Assembly (NCBI GenBank): GCA_028456385.1
Contig: JALNQF010000002.1
Coordinates: forward strand, 124,001 to 188,000
Direction of reading: 5' to 3'
Length of the DNA: 64,000 nucleotides
From: Ophiosphaerella korrae
Taxonomy: Eukaryota > Ascomycota > Dothideomycetes > Pleosporales > Phaeosphaeriaceae
The position numbers and the translations under genes were made by a program. The notes beneath the pieces were generated by a model. The model was not told where the DNA came from, ran no database searches, and saw only the letters and a program-made list of their open reading frames with translations. Position 1 is the stretch's first letter. The number at the start of each line of letters is the position of its first letter. Below are positions 35,082 through 46,740 of this stretch, piece after piece.

Positions 35082-37042
35082 ATGGGCGAATTATCAAATT
35101 TCGACTACCAGCCTCTTACAACGGACACTACTATTCGGATTCTTGTTTTACACCCTGCAGATAATCTTGAAACACCGCTTGAAGTCAATTTCAGTCACTA
35201 TGATCGTGATGCTACGCGTCAGGCAGCAATAGCCCCCTACTATGAGGCTGTATCTGTAAGGACTATCTGTTGGACTATCCTACACTCATACTAACTCAAT
35301 ACTCGAAACATTAGTATTGTTGGGGCAAACCAATCTTCTCACATAAGATTCTGGTTCGGGGCTGTGGATCCACACTGATGGTCACAGCCAATGTTGATTC
35401 GATGCTTCGTCAATTCCGCAAACTCAGGAAGGAAAGATTTCTTTGGATAGATGCGCTGTGTATCAATCAATCCGATCCACTAGAGAAAACTATGCAGGTC
35501 CGTAACATGGGTAAAATTTACCGTGCTGGGGTCAAAACTCATGTCTGGCTTGGACATATTCCGAACTTTGATCCGCAACTCGCTTTTACCTACTTGAAAA
35601 GACTGGCAGTATGGCGCGAGCTAAAAATGGATAATCTGGAATCGAGCCAGCCAGGGCATCTTGGAAGCGACTATCATAGTCTAGATGCCAATCTCTGTCG
35701 ACTGTTATCACATCCCTGGTTTAGGAGACGTTGGATTCTGCAAGAAATAACGCTGGGTAAAGACATTACAATTCATTGTACCACCGGGAAGATTGCCAGA
35801 GAATGGTTTGCTCAAGGACTTTTGGCGCGAAAACTGCTGATAGACGAACAAATTCTTTCTGCAGGACCACAAATAGCTACGGCTCTGGAAGCAGCTATTA
35901 ATATCATAACTCTTCCTAGCCAGCCGAGGTCAAGCCTCCATGAAGCACTTCTAACTTATGCTATTGCGGATTGCCATGACCCCCGGGACCGCATATTTGC
36001 TCTTTACGGCATCACCCAGCATAATGAAGCCTGGCAAAAAGGGCGGTATTTGCCACCCCCAATCGACTATAACAAGAATTGGGTGGAAATATACACCCAA
36101 GTTGCCCGTGCTTTGGTCGAGTTCCGGCCTGCTGCTTTATGGCGTCATTTGAGAGCATTCCATCCTATATCATTGTCCTGCACGGAGGGCCCATCCTGGG
36201 TACCTGACTGGAGAAACATACAGGAAGTGCCTACTTCAGTGCGCGATGCGTTCCCCAAACATGGACTGGAGGAGGTCGTTACATTGGACGGTAAACTCGG
36301 TCTTAAATTGAGAGGCTGGCTGTATGGCCCTGTTTCTGACATCTTGAACGAGATTGGACCTAGTCCGTCCACTTTGGGCTCCATAATCCACACCGCAGCT
36401 GTAACGGCAGCCCAGGCTGGCTTTCCAAGTCCACCGTCTCCCGAACACCTACATGCCTTGGCAAAGTACCAGATCCTCAACCTAATAACTCTCGCTGCTA
36501 GATTCATCATAAATCCTGGTTCTACTAATGTTTATGGTCTTAATGAGTACTGGTGGACAATGCCTGAAAATAGATACACAAAGACCAAAGTGTCTCGTAT
36601 GATGTGGGACAGATACGACGATACGCAGCCACTTTCTGACCAAATCAATCCAGATGATATAGATGCTCTAGTTAACACAGTTCTTCAGCGTCACACTTTT
36701 TTTCGAGCAGACCCAGGAATCCACTCCCACAACTGCCCCCAGGGTCTAATCGGAGTCATTGATGGGGCCGTCCAACAGGGAGATATTCCATTTCGGTGCT
36801 ATGGGCCTTATATTCAAGAGTCGTCCGAGAAGGTATACACACGTGAAAACGAGCCTTTGCTCCTTCTTCGGCCCACCATGAATGAATCTTCCAATGTCAC
36901 GGACCGCAAAATGACATTCAAGTTTATCGGATTCTGTTTCATTGCTGGAGACAGAAAAGAAAGTCTTGAGGCTGGACGGTTTATTGAGCGGTGCAACCCA
37001 GTAGTATGGCAAGAAATCGCCAGATACATCACGTTAGTGTAA
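35082..37042 (+). CDS. Heterokaryon incompatibility (HET) domain protein
   Basis: Two exons, 35082-35255 and 35315-37042, give 633 residues. The joint restores the HET opening block EAVSYCWGKPIF (YCWG at 59-62). The second block is LWIDALCINQSDPLEKTMQV at about 101-120, followed by MGKIYRAGVKTHVWLG. Next come HPWFRRRWILQEI and DPRDRIFALYGI, the usual continuation of HET-domain proteins. The C-terminal part (to residue 633) ends in FKFIGFCFIAGD-type sequence common in this family. HET proteins mediate allorecognition and programmed cell death on hyphal fusion in some fungi, but most paralogues are untested. No NLR or partner gene is adjacent. Such genes are numerous and often polymorphic, which fits the accessory look of this block. 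Confidence 0.93.
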
Positions 37043-38369
37043 TATTTAGAAATACTGGGAGTCAATAGTCTAGTGCCTGTGTTGCACACATGATCTATGG
37101 AACAAAAATTCAGGGCTGCAGTAGCTGTGTTCGAGAGCATGCTATATGTGCTGCATGGACACGAGTGCGCCCTAGTAATAACTCGTGTCTAGAGCAATGG
37201 GCGATATGTGTCCGCAGCGCTGAGCAAAGTATTACTTCAGCATCTTAGCTTTCAGGCCTGGGTATTGGTGCATTGATATGCCTCGAGTCAGAGATGACTC
37301 GCCGCAATCTCCCGGAACGATGCTCCGCGGCAGTATGCCATGGGATCCTAGCGGTTTTCATCGTCTGCCCAGACCTGAGGCTCTGCCACATCATGAACAT
37401 GTGAATAACCACATTCGCAGTCGTTAGTGCTCACAAGTGGTGGGTTTTCGCAAGGGTTTTAAGGTTATTGGATTATCTCTCTGATACCCCGCGCTGTGGT
37501 TGTCGCGTGCGAAGATCGCTCTAATTAGGTTTAACCGTCTTGAGGTAGTGTAAGCGAGGTTCTCTAGCTCAAGTTGTTGAGGCGTCTGGGGGAACATGGG
37601 GTCAGTCGAGGGACGGCAAATATCGCGGGATACGACCACGATTCACGTCCAGGTGCGAAGGGCGGTGGTGGCCAAGTCAACGAAGATGCTCATTCCACAC
37701 ACAAGTCTGACGACGATTTTGAGGTACAGTTCGAAGTTTGAAGATGAGCTAGACAGGGAATCTGCCGGTCGGTTGGCGGGAAATCTGAATCTTGTCTCCG
37801 TAACCGGCCAGGGCATTCAGATGGTGATGTGCGCCATGCCAATCTTCGTGTTGGGATTTCGGTGGGATTCAGCCGAGATAGACGCCATGTCGTCACCGTC
37901 CGTCGCTTCACATGCTTCATGACCCTGCTCTCCAATGGCTGCCCTTGGATTCCGCACCAGTCCAGCGCCAGTCCATGTGTTTGCCAGCCTTCGCACTACA
38001 CATCATGCGAACTCCACTAAACTTGCTCTACCCTCGCCTGCAACTGAGTGTGGTTGTGCGGGATTTCTGGGGTTGGAAGACCCTTCATACATACACATAC
38101 CTTGCGCTCCTGCACGCCGCCCATTGCTGTCGACACGCCTGCCACTCACTGCACGCCGCCAGTCATCAGTCGCTTCTGCACCTTTAACTTTTACCAGCAA
38201 ATCCCCACGGCTGCTATCAGGCTGGGGTCGGAATATGTTGTGGCCTGGAGGTACCCAGCTCTCTCGACGCCCTCGACCCCGATAGAGGGCATTGTCTGTG
38301 ATTACACCCACACAACCCTGTGCCGCCGTACCATGGTCACAGTGAATGGTACACAGTTCAGCACCTGCG
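37043..38369. other. Spacer between HET and the fusion gene
   Basis: 1.33 kb. Several overlapping frames of 70-160 codons on both strands (37424-37939, 37912-38491) have no recognisable motifs. No RNA gene seen. The right end is GC-richer and presumably the fusion gene promoter/5' UTR. Confidence 0.45.
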
Positions 38370-41159
38370 ATGGCGACTACTAATCCCAATGACGATTTTG
38401 ACACTAGAGGTCCACTCGTGATGGGCGTATCTGCCACGACATTGGCTTTGTGCTCATTGTTCGTCGGCCTTCGCCTGATGTCGAGATTCATCGTAGTCAG
38501 GAAACCAGGTTGGGACGACTACACCATGATACTAGCATGGGTACTAGCATTTGGCGCATCAATTTCAATATGCTACGGTACTACCAAAGGCCTTGGAAGA
38601 CGACAGGAAAATATCCCGAAAGACTGGCTACGGCCCATGAAGCAGTCCTCTTTTGTTTTTTCGGTCCTTTATGTGAGTCGACGCGATCCACATTAATTGT
38701 AACCAGGGCTGAATTACCTATTATAGAACCCTGCTCTCATGACTACCAAGACATCGATCCTAGTATTTTACTTGACTCTTTCCAAAACCCACAAAGTTTT
38801 TCGCTGGGCTACGATTGCGACTCTAGTCGTCGTCAACGTGGGCGGATTGGCCTTGACTCTCCTCAACATTGTTCAATGTCGTCCAGTAGATGCAGCATGG
38901 GCATCGCCTGTGCCTGCATCTGCATCTTGCATGAATATTGTCACCATCTACCTCTCATCCGCCCCTCTCAACATCATCACAGATTTGGCCATTTTCTTTC
39001 TGCCCATGCCCATCCTTACCAGCATGCGTTTGCCAAAGAAACAGAAGATCATATTGGTCATCACATTTGGCTTCGGTATCTTCGTTGCTATCGTCGACGT
39101 CATTCGTATCGCTTACCTCCAAGACGCCCAACGAGCTACGCTTCGTGCTGCGAATGCCGACCGTTCTGAGACAGGGAATGAGCAGAGAAACACGGGAGAT
39201 TTTGCGTGGTATTCTTCATTATCCTTCATGTGGAGCACTGTGGAGATCAACGTTGGTATTATGTGCGGCTGTGTACCTGCTTTGAAGCCTTTGGCCAGGA
39301 GATTTCTCCCAACGTGGATTATCGACCACTCAACTGTACGTGACGCCACAGCAACACACACGAGCGACGAGCCAGTACTCCATCCAGATATTATGGACTC
39401 CCAAAGACACTCCGATCCGTTAACACCGCCAACGTCACCCATGAACGAACCACCTGCAGCTCGTAGCAGCAATGATGAACCAATGGGCATGGTGGATTTC
39501 CTCACCACACCAGAAATGAATGAGTTGCCGCAACTAGGCCCTTTGAATACAGCTGTCACACGCGCTACGACAGCGCGTACTCGACGACATTCAATAACAT
39601 TCTTTGATTTTGTTGACACAGGCCAGGTGAAGAATATCACTTTACGCACCAATCGCCAGTCTGTATATCCTGTTCTCATGGTAACAGTTTTATTCTTCAT
39701 TTGGGGATTCGCGTACGGATTCTTGGATGTGCTCAATTCTCGATTTCAGCAAGTAGCTCGCATGTCAGATTGGCAGACTGTTGGACAACATAGCGCTTAT
39801 TACGCGGGCTACCTGCTTGGTCCGTTAACCTTTGGAAGAATTGTCTTCAAAACATGGGGCTTCAAAGCATGTTACATGGTGGGCTTATCCGTCTATGCAT
39901 GTGGCACCCTGGTGTTTTGGCCATCAGCTGTCCTCAACTCATTCCCTGCATTTTTGGTATCAAATTTCATCGTCGGTGCAGGACTTTCGACACTAGAGTT
40001 AGGGGCCAACCCTTTCATCGCGCTTTGTGGACCTCCTGAGTATGCTGAAGTGCGCCTCAATCTTTCTCAGGCTGTACAAGCAATTGGTACTATCGTGTCT
40101 CCATTACTGGCCAAGAAAGTCCTGTTCCCTGCAGATGCGGACAATTTGATCGATGTTCAGTGGACATACCTTGGAATATCCTTCTTTAATATCCTTCTGG
40201 CAATCATCTATTTCTATGTGCCACTTCCTGAGGCAACCGATGAGGAACTAGAAATTGCCAACGCACGTATGCTTATTCCACGAGATGCAACGATCAATAT
40301 CGGTCGAAAGCGCGTGAAAGTTCTTTGGATAGGCTTTGGAGTGGCGGTCTTCAGCCAATTTTGTTATGTTGGTGGCCAAGAGTCCACATCAACTTCATTC
40401 TCCGAATACCTCCATCAGGTCAGCCCTTCCACTGAACAGGTGTCGCATCAGGCAATTGGGCATACTGCCTTTGCTGCATCACGTTTCTTGGCAGCAGCTA
40501 TCGATATATGGGTGAAGCCTCGGTTTAGTCTTCTAGTCTTTTATATGGGGGCTATTGCTTCTGCTGTCGCTACTATGAAGACCTCTGGATCTACTGGGGC
40601 TGCCATGATCGTTCTCGTCATGTTCTTTGAAGGCCCTATATTTCCACAAATTTTCGCCCAAGGTATTCGTGGCATGGGAAGGCATACCAAAGACGCTTCA
40701 GTTCTTCTTACTGCGGCAATTGGAGGAGGGGGAATCCTCCCGCCAATCATGTTCGCTGCGTTAAAAATCCACAATGCACAGTTCGCACACTGTGTTATCA
40801 TCGCTGCCTACTCCGCTGGCATCCTTTATCCTATTTGGCTCAATTCATTGCCTGCGACACGGCAACTTTCTGACCCTATTCGCGACGAGCAGACTAGGCG
40901 AGAATCAGAACAAGAAGAGAAGCAGAAAGATTCGACGGGCACAAAGAAAGCCAAGAGATTCAGTAAGACCAAGGGTAGACTCGGCTGGCACAAAGCAGAC
41001 CACCTACCTTCCGTCGAGCATAGAGAAAGACGAAGCTGGCCAGAAGGCCTAGCTCCAAGGAGTAGAAGTATGGCCATTGAGCCGGTGGAAGTGGCTCTGC
41101 CAGTTTCGCGAACCGAGTCACACAGCTCCTCGAGTACGGACTCGAGAACGAGACATTGA
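38370..41159 (+). CDS. Fusion: rhodopsin-type 7-TM domain plus FHS-family MFS transporter
   Basis: Two exons, 38370-38672 and 38727-41159 (54-nt intron), give 911 residues in one uninterrupted frame. Residues ~15-305 are a fungal rhodopsin/PTH11-type seven-helix domain: ALCSLFVGLRLMSRFIVVRK, PGWDDYTMILAWVLAFG, LLNIVQCRPVDAAWAS, NIITDLAIFFLPMPILTSMRLPKKQK and a C-terminal VEINVGIMCGCVPALKPL. Residues ~305-412 are a disordered Pro/Ser/Thr linker. Residues ~413-813 are a complete MFS carrier of the fucose:H+ symporter type (FFIWGFAYGFLDVLNSRFQ, AYYAGYLLGPLTFGRIVFK, GLSTLELGANPFIALCGPPE, RLNLSQAVQAIGTIVSPLL). The tail is charged. Both families are normally separate proteins. A membrane sensor-carrier is possible but is inference; a merged model of two same-frame genes must be excluded by transcripts. 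Confidence 0.85.
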
Positions 41160-41303
41160 CGGTGTTTTACATCCTGGCATTTCTAGCCATTTGTAACAAT
41201 AATGATTACGATCATGACTGCATTGGATTTTGGCGTTTTGGAAGATACCATGAGTAACAACAGGCTTTGAGCTGTCTACTTTTTCTCTGTAGGGTTTATT
41301 ATG

Positions 41304-41322
41304 TATATATATATATATATAT
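41304..41322. repeat. (TA)n microsatellite
   Basis: Nineteen bases of uninterrupted TA dinucleotide, about 145 bp downstream of the fusion gene stop codon, in the presumed 3' UTR. Confidence 0.9.
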
Positions 41323-42096
41323 GGTGATTCCTCGTTAGATCGATTGCTTTCACATTGTACATACGTAATAGCTGCAGTTTGTCAGAACATATACATCTGA
41401 TATACATCATGCTTGAGAAGCGTCAACAGCCAATGTTCCTAAGTAGTCCATCCACCTTCAATACGCGCCGCTAACAAAACCGAAAGATGACTTGTTAATA
41501 CAAAAGCCAATAACACCGTTGACTCTGGGTATTGCACTCAAAGAAGCGTGTACTAGTTATAGCTACCAATTACGTCTCATGGGATGTAAGGGGTTATTAG
41601 TAGAAATAAGTAAAGAGGTATTACATGGTATGTAAGATAATATCCTAGGCCAAAAAACATTTTTAAGGGGCAGTTAAGATAGAGGTAATAGTTAGTTTCA
41701 TAAAGAAACAAAGTAGATGATGAATCAGATAGTTGATGGTGTGAGTGGTGAGTGAACTGTGAAGCCACGGTACAGACTAACTCGCCAACGTGGCAGTCAG
41801 GCCGGCCTTTCCCCTCTTACTAACAAATTTATGAGATTTTGTCACGACAAATAAGTCTACTAAATAGTCACCCATTCGTACTTGTGTTAGCACTTATTCA
41901 CCAAGGTAATATGCGTCAGTCAGGCCGCTGGTGCGATTCCGTAAAGCTAGCCGAGTCATAAACATGATGATCTTCCATTGCCTCTTTATATACCAAAACT
42001 TTTTCGAACTACATTGTCCGCGATCTTGCCGATCTGATTTTAAGTACCAAAATATGATACACTTACCGCAAACTACTATTGGTTTGCTCTTACTAT

Positions 42097-42531
42097 CTAC
42101 ATGGAAGCGCAACCCTCGAAGGTTATGAGGCTGCCCTGGATTATGTTGAAGTTCAAAGCAAGCTTATTATTTCTGGGGCGCGGTACAAGGCAAGTTTCCA
42201 CTATTTTGTCCTTCTTGGCTTCTCTATACTGATACAAAACTTCAGGCAAGTTACGGAGGTCTTTGAGGTATACAGGGAGACCAGCATGTAAGCCCTGGTT
42301 GGGAGCAAGCATAGCGTTCATAGATCCCCGAAGAAAACATCGGATGCTTGGGACAAATTTCAAGGGTGCATAAGAGTTAGGCGTACCGGGAGAGGCGACC
42401 TTTTTGATGTGGACGTGATAATTTGTACAGCCATAACGAGACGTACGGGCACACTCGTGCATGTTCTCCCATGTTGAAATGCTTTCGTCCCATGACCAAC
42501 ATGATTTCAAAACATCCATCCATCCATACAA
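42097..42531 (-). pseudogene. Possible gene remnant or small gene
   Basis: A 144-codon frame with coding-like composition in an AT-rich gap: CARTSRYGCTNYHVHIKKV, KFVPSIRCFLRGSMNAML and LHAGLPVYLKDLRNLPEVLY look like ordinary globular protein. The frame starts at a TTG; in-frame ATG codons occur inside. A possible intron GTGGAA..CCAG near its end would only change the last residues. There is no visible upstream exon with a start. I do not recognise the family. Either a degraded gene or an undescribed small protein. Confidence 0.3.
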
Positions 42532-43017
42532 ATGTCTGACTTATAACTTGGCTCTGAAATTAGTATTACCATATTTCTGGTGCAGGACTGAAACCCATGA
42601 GTAGTATATGCCCGATATCGATATCTTACAGTTTCCTGATCCTGATCACCCTGACTTTCAGGTCAGTTCAACGTTTGCAGTCATTTCAGCTCGATAATGC
42701 TAATAGCCTAAATAGCTCTACCTTATCAAGTTATAGGTATAGCCCGAATTCACCCGTATGGTCTTTTAACAGGCAGATAGGAGCGGAGTCGTTGGTGGTA
42801 AGTAATTTTCCTATTCAGAAAGTCAAGACTGGTAGAGCTTTAGAATTCTATTCGCGCAAATTCAAGCCCCGAGATAGTGTAATCAATAGAATCAACGCAG
42901 AAGTTAAGCAGAAGGCTATCAGAAATGCTGAAAATCTCTTAAATTTAAAAGCGTAGAGAGGGTGTATGGGTGGCTTGACGGATGGAAGTCCTTAGTCATA
43001 GCTGTGAGTGTGTTGTG

Positions 43018-43025
43018 TCACGTGA
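43018..43025. promoter_or_regulatory. E-box palindrome TCACGTGA upstream of GRX5
   Basis: The octamer contains CACGTG, the core bound by bHLH regulators such as yeast Cbf1/Pho4. It lies 206 bp before the GRX5 start codon. A functional link is inference. Confidence 0.3.
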
Positions 43026-43230
43026 CGCCCAACTTCGAACATAGCATAGCGCCTGTATAGTCCAACATATGCAGTTGGTATCGTAGTACAGTATTTATGA
43101 TCTAAAGGTTGTGCACTGATAGTCTTATCAAGGCAGTAGAGTTCGGTCTTGGCATACCTAATATTTGCGGCGAAAAGCGGAGGTGCTTCCATTTCCAATC
43201 ATCCAAACCTCATATTTTACCACATCCACA

Positions 43231-43754
43231 ATGTTTTCAAGACGTGCAATTCCCTCTGTAAATACAGCCAAACATTTTTTATACCCCGGACACTAATGCT
43301 TACTTAGGCTTTCCGAGCCGCGTCGCGTGCAAACATATCTGCAACTCGCCCCACCGCTCCAACACGCTTTCTCACACCATTCCAAGCGCGACTACTGTCC
43401 GATGAGGTCCGAACGGCGATCGACAAGGCTATCGCATCGGCGCCAGTAGTTTTGTTCATGAAGGGAACACCAGAGACGCCACAGTGCGGATTCTCAAGAG
43501 CGAGCATCCAAATTTTGGGAATGCAGGGTGTGGATCCAGAGAAGTTTACAGCCTACAATGTCTTGGAGGATCAGGATTTGAGAGCAGGTATCAAAGAGTA
43601 CTCCGAGTGGCCGACAATACCGCAGCTCTATGTTGATAAGGAGTTCATTGGCGGCTGTGACATTCTCATGACGATGCATCAGGACGGCTCGTTGGCGACG
43701 ATGTTGGAGGAGAAAGGTGTTGTGGTGCCTGCTGAGCCAGAGAGGGAGCCATGA
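43231..43754 (+). CDS. GRX5: Mitochondrial monothiol glutaredoxin
   Basis: Two exons, 43231-43257 (27 nt) and 43308-43754, give 157 residues. The N-terminus MFSRRAIPS joined to [15 protein letters not shown] is a strong mitochondrial presequence. The glutaredoxin domain carries [19 protein letters not shown] with the single active-site cysteine C69 of the CGFS motif. It then shows [21 protein letters not shown] with the cis-Pro and GG(C)D glutathione-binding features. Grx5 hands Fe-S clusters from the Isu scaffold to late assembly factors in the matrix. The small first exon is supported because the second exon alone lacks a start before the presequence. Confidence 0.96.
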
Positions 43755-44089
43755 ATGTGAGAGATAGGGACGTAAAAAAGTGCACCCTTGGAGACTTTGC
43801 TCAACCGTTATGCTTTCTTTCGTCGGGGGTGAGCAATGTAACATAACTAATGTATACATAACACACATGCAAGCTTACGCCTAATAATCATAGGTAATGT
43901 GATGGCTATACCTTACATCTTCCATCCCTTTTGCTGACTGTTGGCTATCGTCGTCTTTTGTTGTTGTTGTTCTTCGCATGACACCCATCGCACCTTCCTT
44001 CCTCGAGCCGAACCCTACTCGGCTTTTAATCATCACTTCCCGACTCCACGCCTCCCAACCTCAACGTTGCTCTCGCTTCACCTTAAGCC
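43755..44089. other. Spacer between GRX5 and coiled-coil gene
   Basis: 335 bp, same-strand genes. A pyrimidine-rich block with TTGTTGTTGTTC at 43959-43970 precedes the next start codon. Nothing else seen. Confidence 0.45.
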
Positions 44090-45231
44090 ATGGTTCGTAA
44101 TGTCTTTCCTAAACACATGCCTTATCCTCGCAACACATCATCATCAAAGAAGTCCATCTCAGCCGCTTCAGTATTCAAGCAACAACGACACAGAGTAAAG
44201 AAAGTCCATGTCACATCCAAGCTAGTGGTGAATCCTTCCAAGTTGGTAGATGAGACTGTGTTGGGGGAGAAGTCGGAGAGCTTCAAGTCGCGGTCAAGTT
44301 CGCAAAGTCCGAAAAAGTCGACCAAACCACCACCAAAAAAGACATCAGATGTGCACCCTCTGACCATCGCCTTTAAAGGTGCGACAGCTAGTTGTACTGA
44401 GTTTGTAAAGCGACTTGACTAATGAAACGTTCTACAGAAATTAGCGATGACTACCGCCGCCACCTTTACGAGAGTGTGTCACTTGAGATCAACAACACAC
44501 TCAAAACCCTTCTCAATGACCTTTATGAAGGTACTCTGCAGCCTATAGACTCGAATACAAGCGAAAAACAAGCCTCGCCAATTCGCCTCACTGTTCAAGC
44601 CAAGTTCGAGCGCGAGGCACTCAAACTATATCAACCCATCTCTGCCTACCAGGTCCGCCTCACTCGTACCAATAGCGATGGCGAACGTGTTACTTTCCTG
44701 AGTACCCTTGAGAAGCGCATGTCTGATTACGAAGAACACATTGCAACACAAAAGGCGGAGATTGAAGAGTTGAGGAAGAACTGGCTGCTTGTCGTAGGCG
44801 AGATCTGGAAGCTTGGTGTCCATTGTCTAGGAGAAAACGCCATGCAGTCAATGCTATTTACCAGCGAAGAGACGCACCAACTTTTACACTCTCCTATAAA
44901 AGCTGGCTCTGCCTTTTTCGTCCCCGAACAAGACCCCTCGCCCCCGCTACGCGCAAAACGGGGTAATAAGCATGTTACATTTGAAGAGCCAGATGCTGGG
45001 GGCAAGACACAAGATGAAAGGAAGAAAGTTCTTGACTTCTTGTACCAACCATCTCGTCTGCGTCATGAGCCTGTAGCCGCCATACCGAGACGGGAAATCG
45101 CCGACGTAGAGAAGCAAGTGAAGGGGCTAGGAAGAAAAGAGATTGAAGATTATCAGAAGGCGGAGAAAGACTATACGACATACTGGAAGTTGAAGGTGGC
45201 TAAACTCAAGGAAGCGCTGGAAGAGGATTAA
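44090..45231 (+). CDS. Conserved-looking coiled-coil protein, function unknown
   Basis: Two exons, 44090-44378 and 44438-45231, give 360 residues. The first ~90 residues are basic and Ser/Lys-rich (KSRSSSQSPKKSTKPPPKK), likely disordered and possibly nuclear. After the joint, AFKEISDDYRRHLYESVSLE begins a helical region with a coiled coil around ~180-205 (LEKRMSDYEEHIATQKAEIEEL). A second charged helix ends the protein (YQKAEKDYTTYWKLKVAKLKEAL). The overall plan resembles chromatin- or kinetochore-associated coiled-coil proteins, but I have no family match and make no functional call. Confidence 0.75.
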
Positions 45232-45548
45232 ACCGAAGGCAGAGGAACGATGAATGTCCAGAGCGGGTCACTGATAGGATGAAGTATCAGAAGATATAGA
45301 TAATTTACTATGGCATCGTTTGCATGACGACACAGAAGCAAATCATGATATAGTAACACTCTATTTCCATCTATAACACTATTCAGACGAGGTATACAAT
45401 AGCTGAATGTTGAAAACAAGCCATATGCCGAAGCAAGAGATCTAGCCAGTCTAAATCTACATGGATATCACTTTGTGGAAAGGGAAAAGAAATCCGCACT
45501 GTGCATGCACCTCGCCTCTATCTAGCACAAGCCCGCCAAAGGTCGCGC
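45232..45548. terminator. Convergent 3' region
   Basis: 317 bp between the stop codons of the coiled-coil gene and CCP1. AT-rich; no open frame with support. Holds both 3' UTRs. Confidence 0.4.
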
Positions 45549-46740
45549 TTAATCAAAGCTACTCTTGAAGATATACCTCTGATCCTCGGGCTGCTGGAAC
45601 GGCACGCCCAGCTCAAACAACGTGACGACCGCATCCCTGAAGTCGTTGAAAAACGCATCGTTGTCCCGAGCATACAAGTCAGTATACTTTCTGAAGCTCT
45701 TGTCCTTGACGAGTTCCATATCCGTCGGCAGCATCATGAGCGACTTCGTCTTCACATCTTCAAACTGCTTGGGGCCATTCCACTTCTTGTACGCCCACTT
45801 TTCCTCGAGGAGGAGCTTGTAGTAGTCGTTGGTGAGGGTAGTGGGCGAAAATGTCCAGGGCCCGTCGAAGCCTGAGCGGTCGGCATGGCAGCGGCCCAGG
45901 GCGTGGGCGCCGGACAGCGCGACCATTTCCTTGTCGCCGAAGCCCATGCGGCCGAAGATGGCGCGGATGTGGCTGGCGCCCTGGCTGGCGTCCGGTAGGC
46001 GGCCGTCGGGCGTGCAGAAGCTGACGTCGCGATCTGAGCGACCGGCGCGGTAGGGGATCTTGGGGCCTTGCATCTCTTGGATGGCGCAGACGCCGCCGAG
46101 GATCCAGAGGTCTGAGTAGGTAATCCAGGGGAAGGCTTCCTTGACCGGGGCGAGGAAGTCGCGGGCGGCTTTGAGGCCGGCGTTGGCGCCGTGGTCGCTT
46201 TCTGGTGCAAATCGCATGGTGGCGCCGTTGGAGCCGCCGGTGTTGGTGAGCTTATCATAGCTGGGGGAGCGTCAGTGTGTTGTCTTGGATATGTAGTAGT
46301 AGAGGATTGGTGTATACTGACGTTCCAGAGGCGTGCCATGCTAGTCTCAGCAGCACAGGGCCGTAGCTTCCATCGTCGTAGTCGTCACGTTCCTCCAGTC
46401 GCTGGGCAATGACGTTGTATACCTTCTGGTAGTCCTCGAACCTGGGCACGAAGGTGCTGGGCTTGGCGTCTTGTCCGAACAGCTCAGGCTTCCATGTGTA
46501 TGCACCATAGCCAGTAGCTACGACTAGCAGAGCACCGGCACCCCAGATCAGACCTGTGGGGTTGCCTTCGAACTTTTCTTTGCCGGCCTCCTCATTCTTG
46601 GTAGCGTAGCCGCGATGCCACTGCTGGCGAGAGGCAGCCTGGGAGGGAGTAATGAAGCGGGCAGAGCGTGTGGTGGTGGTACGGAAAGAAGGTACTGCCG
46701 TGCGCAGAGCGCGAGAGAAAGCTCGCGAGGCAGAAGCCAT
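45549..46740 (-). CDS. CCP1: Cytochrome c peroxidase, mitochondrial
   Basis: Exons 46740-46322 and 46260-45549 give 376 residues. A bipartite presequence is visible: basic [16 protein letters not shown].. then a hydrophobic stop-transfer ([20 protein letters not shown]), directing the enzyme to the intermembrane space. Active-site residues are R132, W135 and H136 in [11 protein letters not shown], the proximal haem ligand H259 in [10 protein letters not shown], and radical-site W275 in DGPWTF. Spacings equal those of the yeast enzyme with a constant offset of 84 (R48, W51, H52, H175, W191). It reduces H2O2 with electrons from cytochrome c. The intron sits just after the distal-site helix. Confidence 0.97.

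Larger units (their letters stand above)
41160..43230. other. AT-rich 2-kb gap
   Basis: Contains a (TA) microsatellite at 41304-41322 and one possible gene remnant on the minus strand (42097-42531, listed separately). Other short frames (41577-41768, 41931-42128, 42597-42956) are AT-driven and unsupported. TCACGTGA at 43018-43025, 206 bp before the GRX5 start, is an E-box palindrome. I see no transposase. Confidence 0.5.

Noticed and set aside
42597..42956. 119-codon plus-strand frame in an AT-rich gap
   Set aside because: Amino-acid composition driven by AT-rich DNA; no family features; kept only as a possible degraded element.
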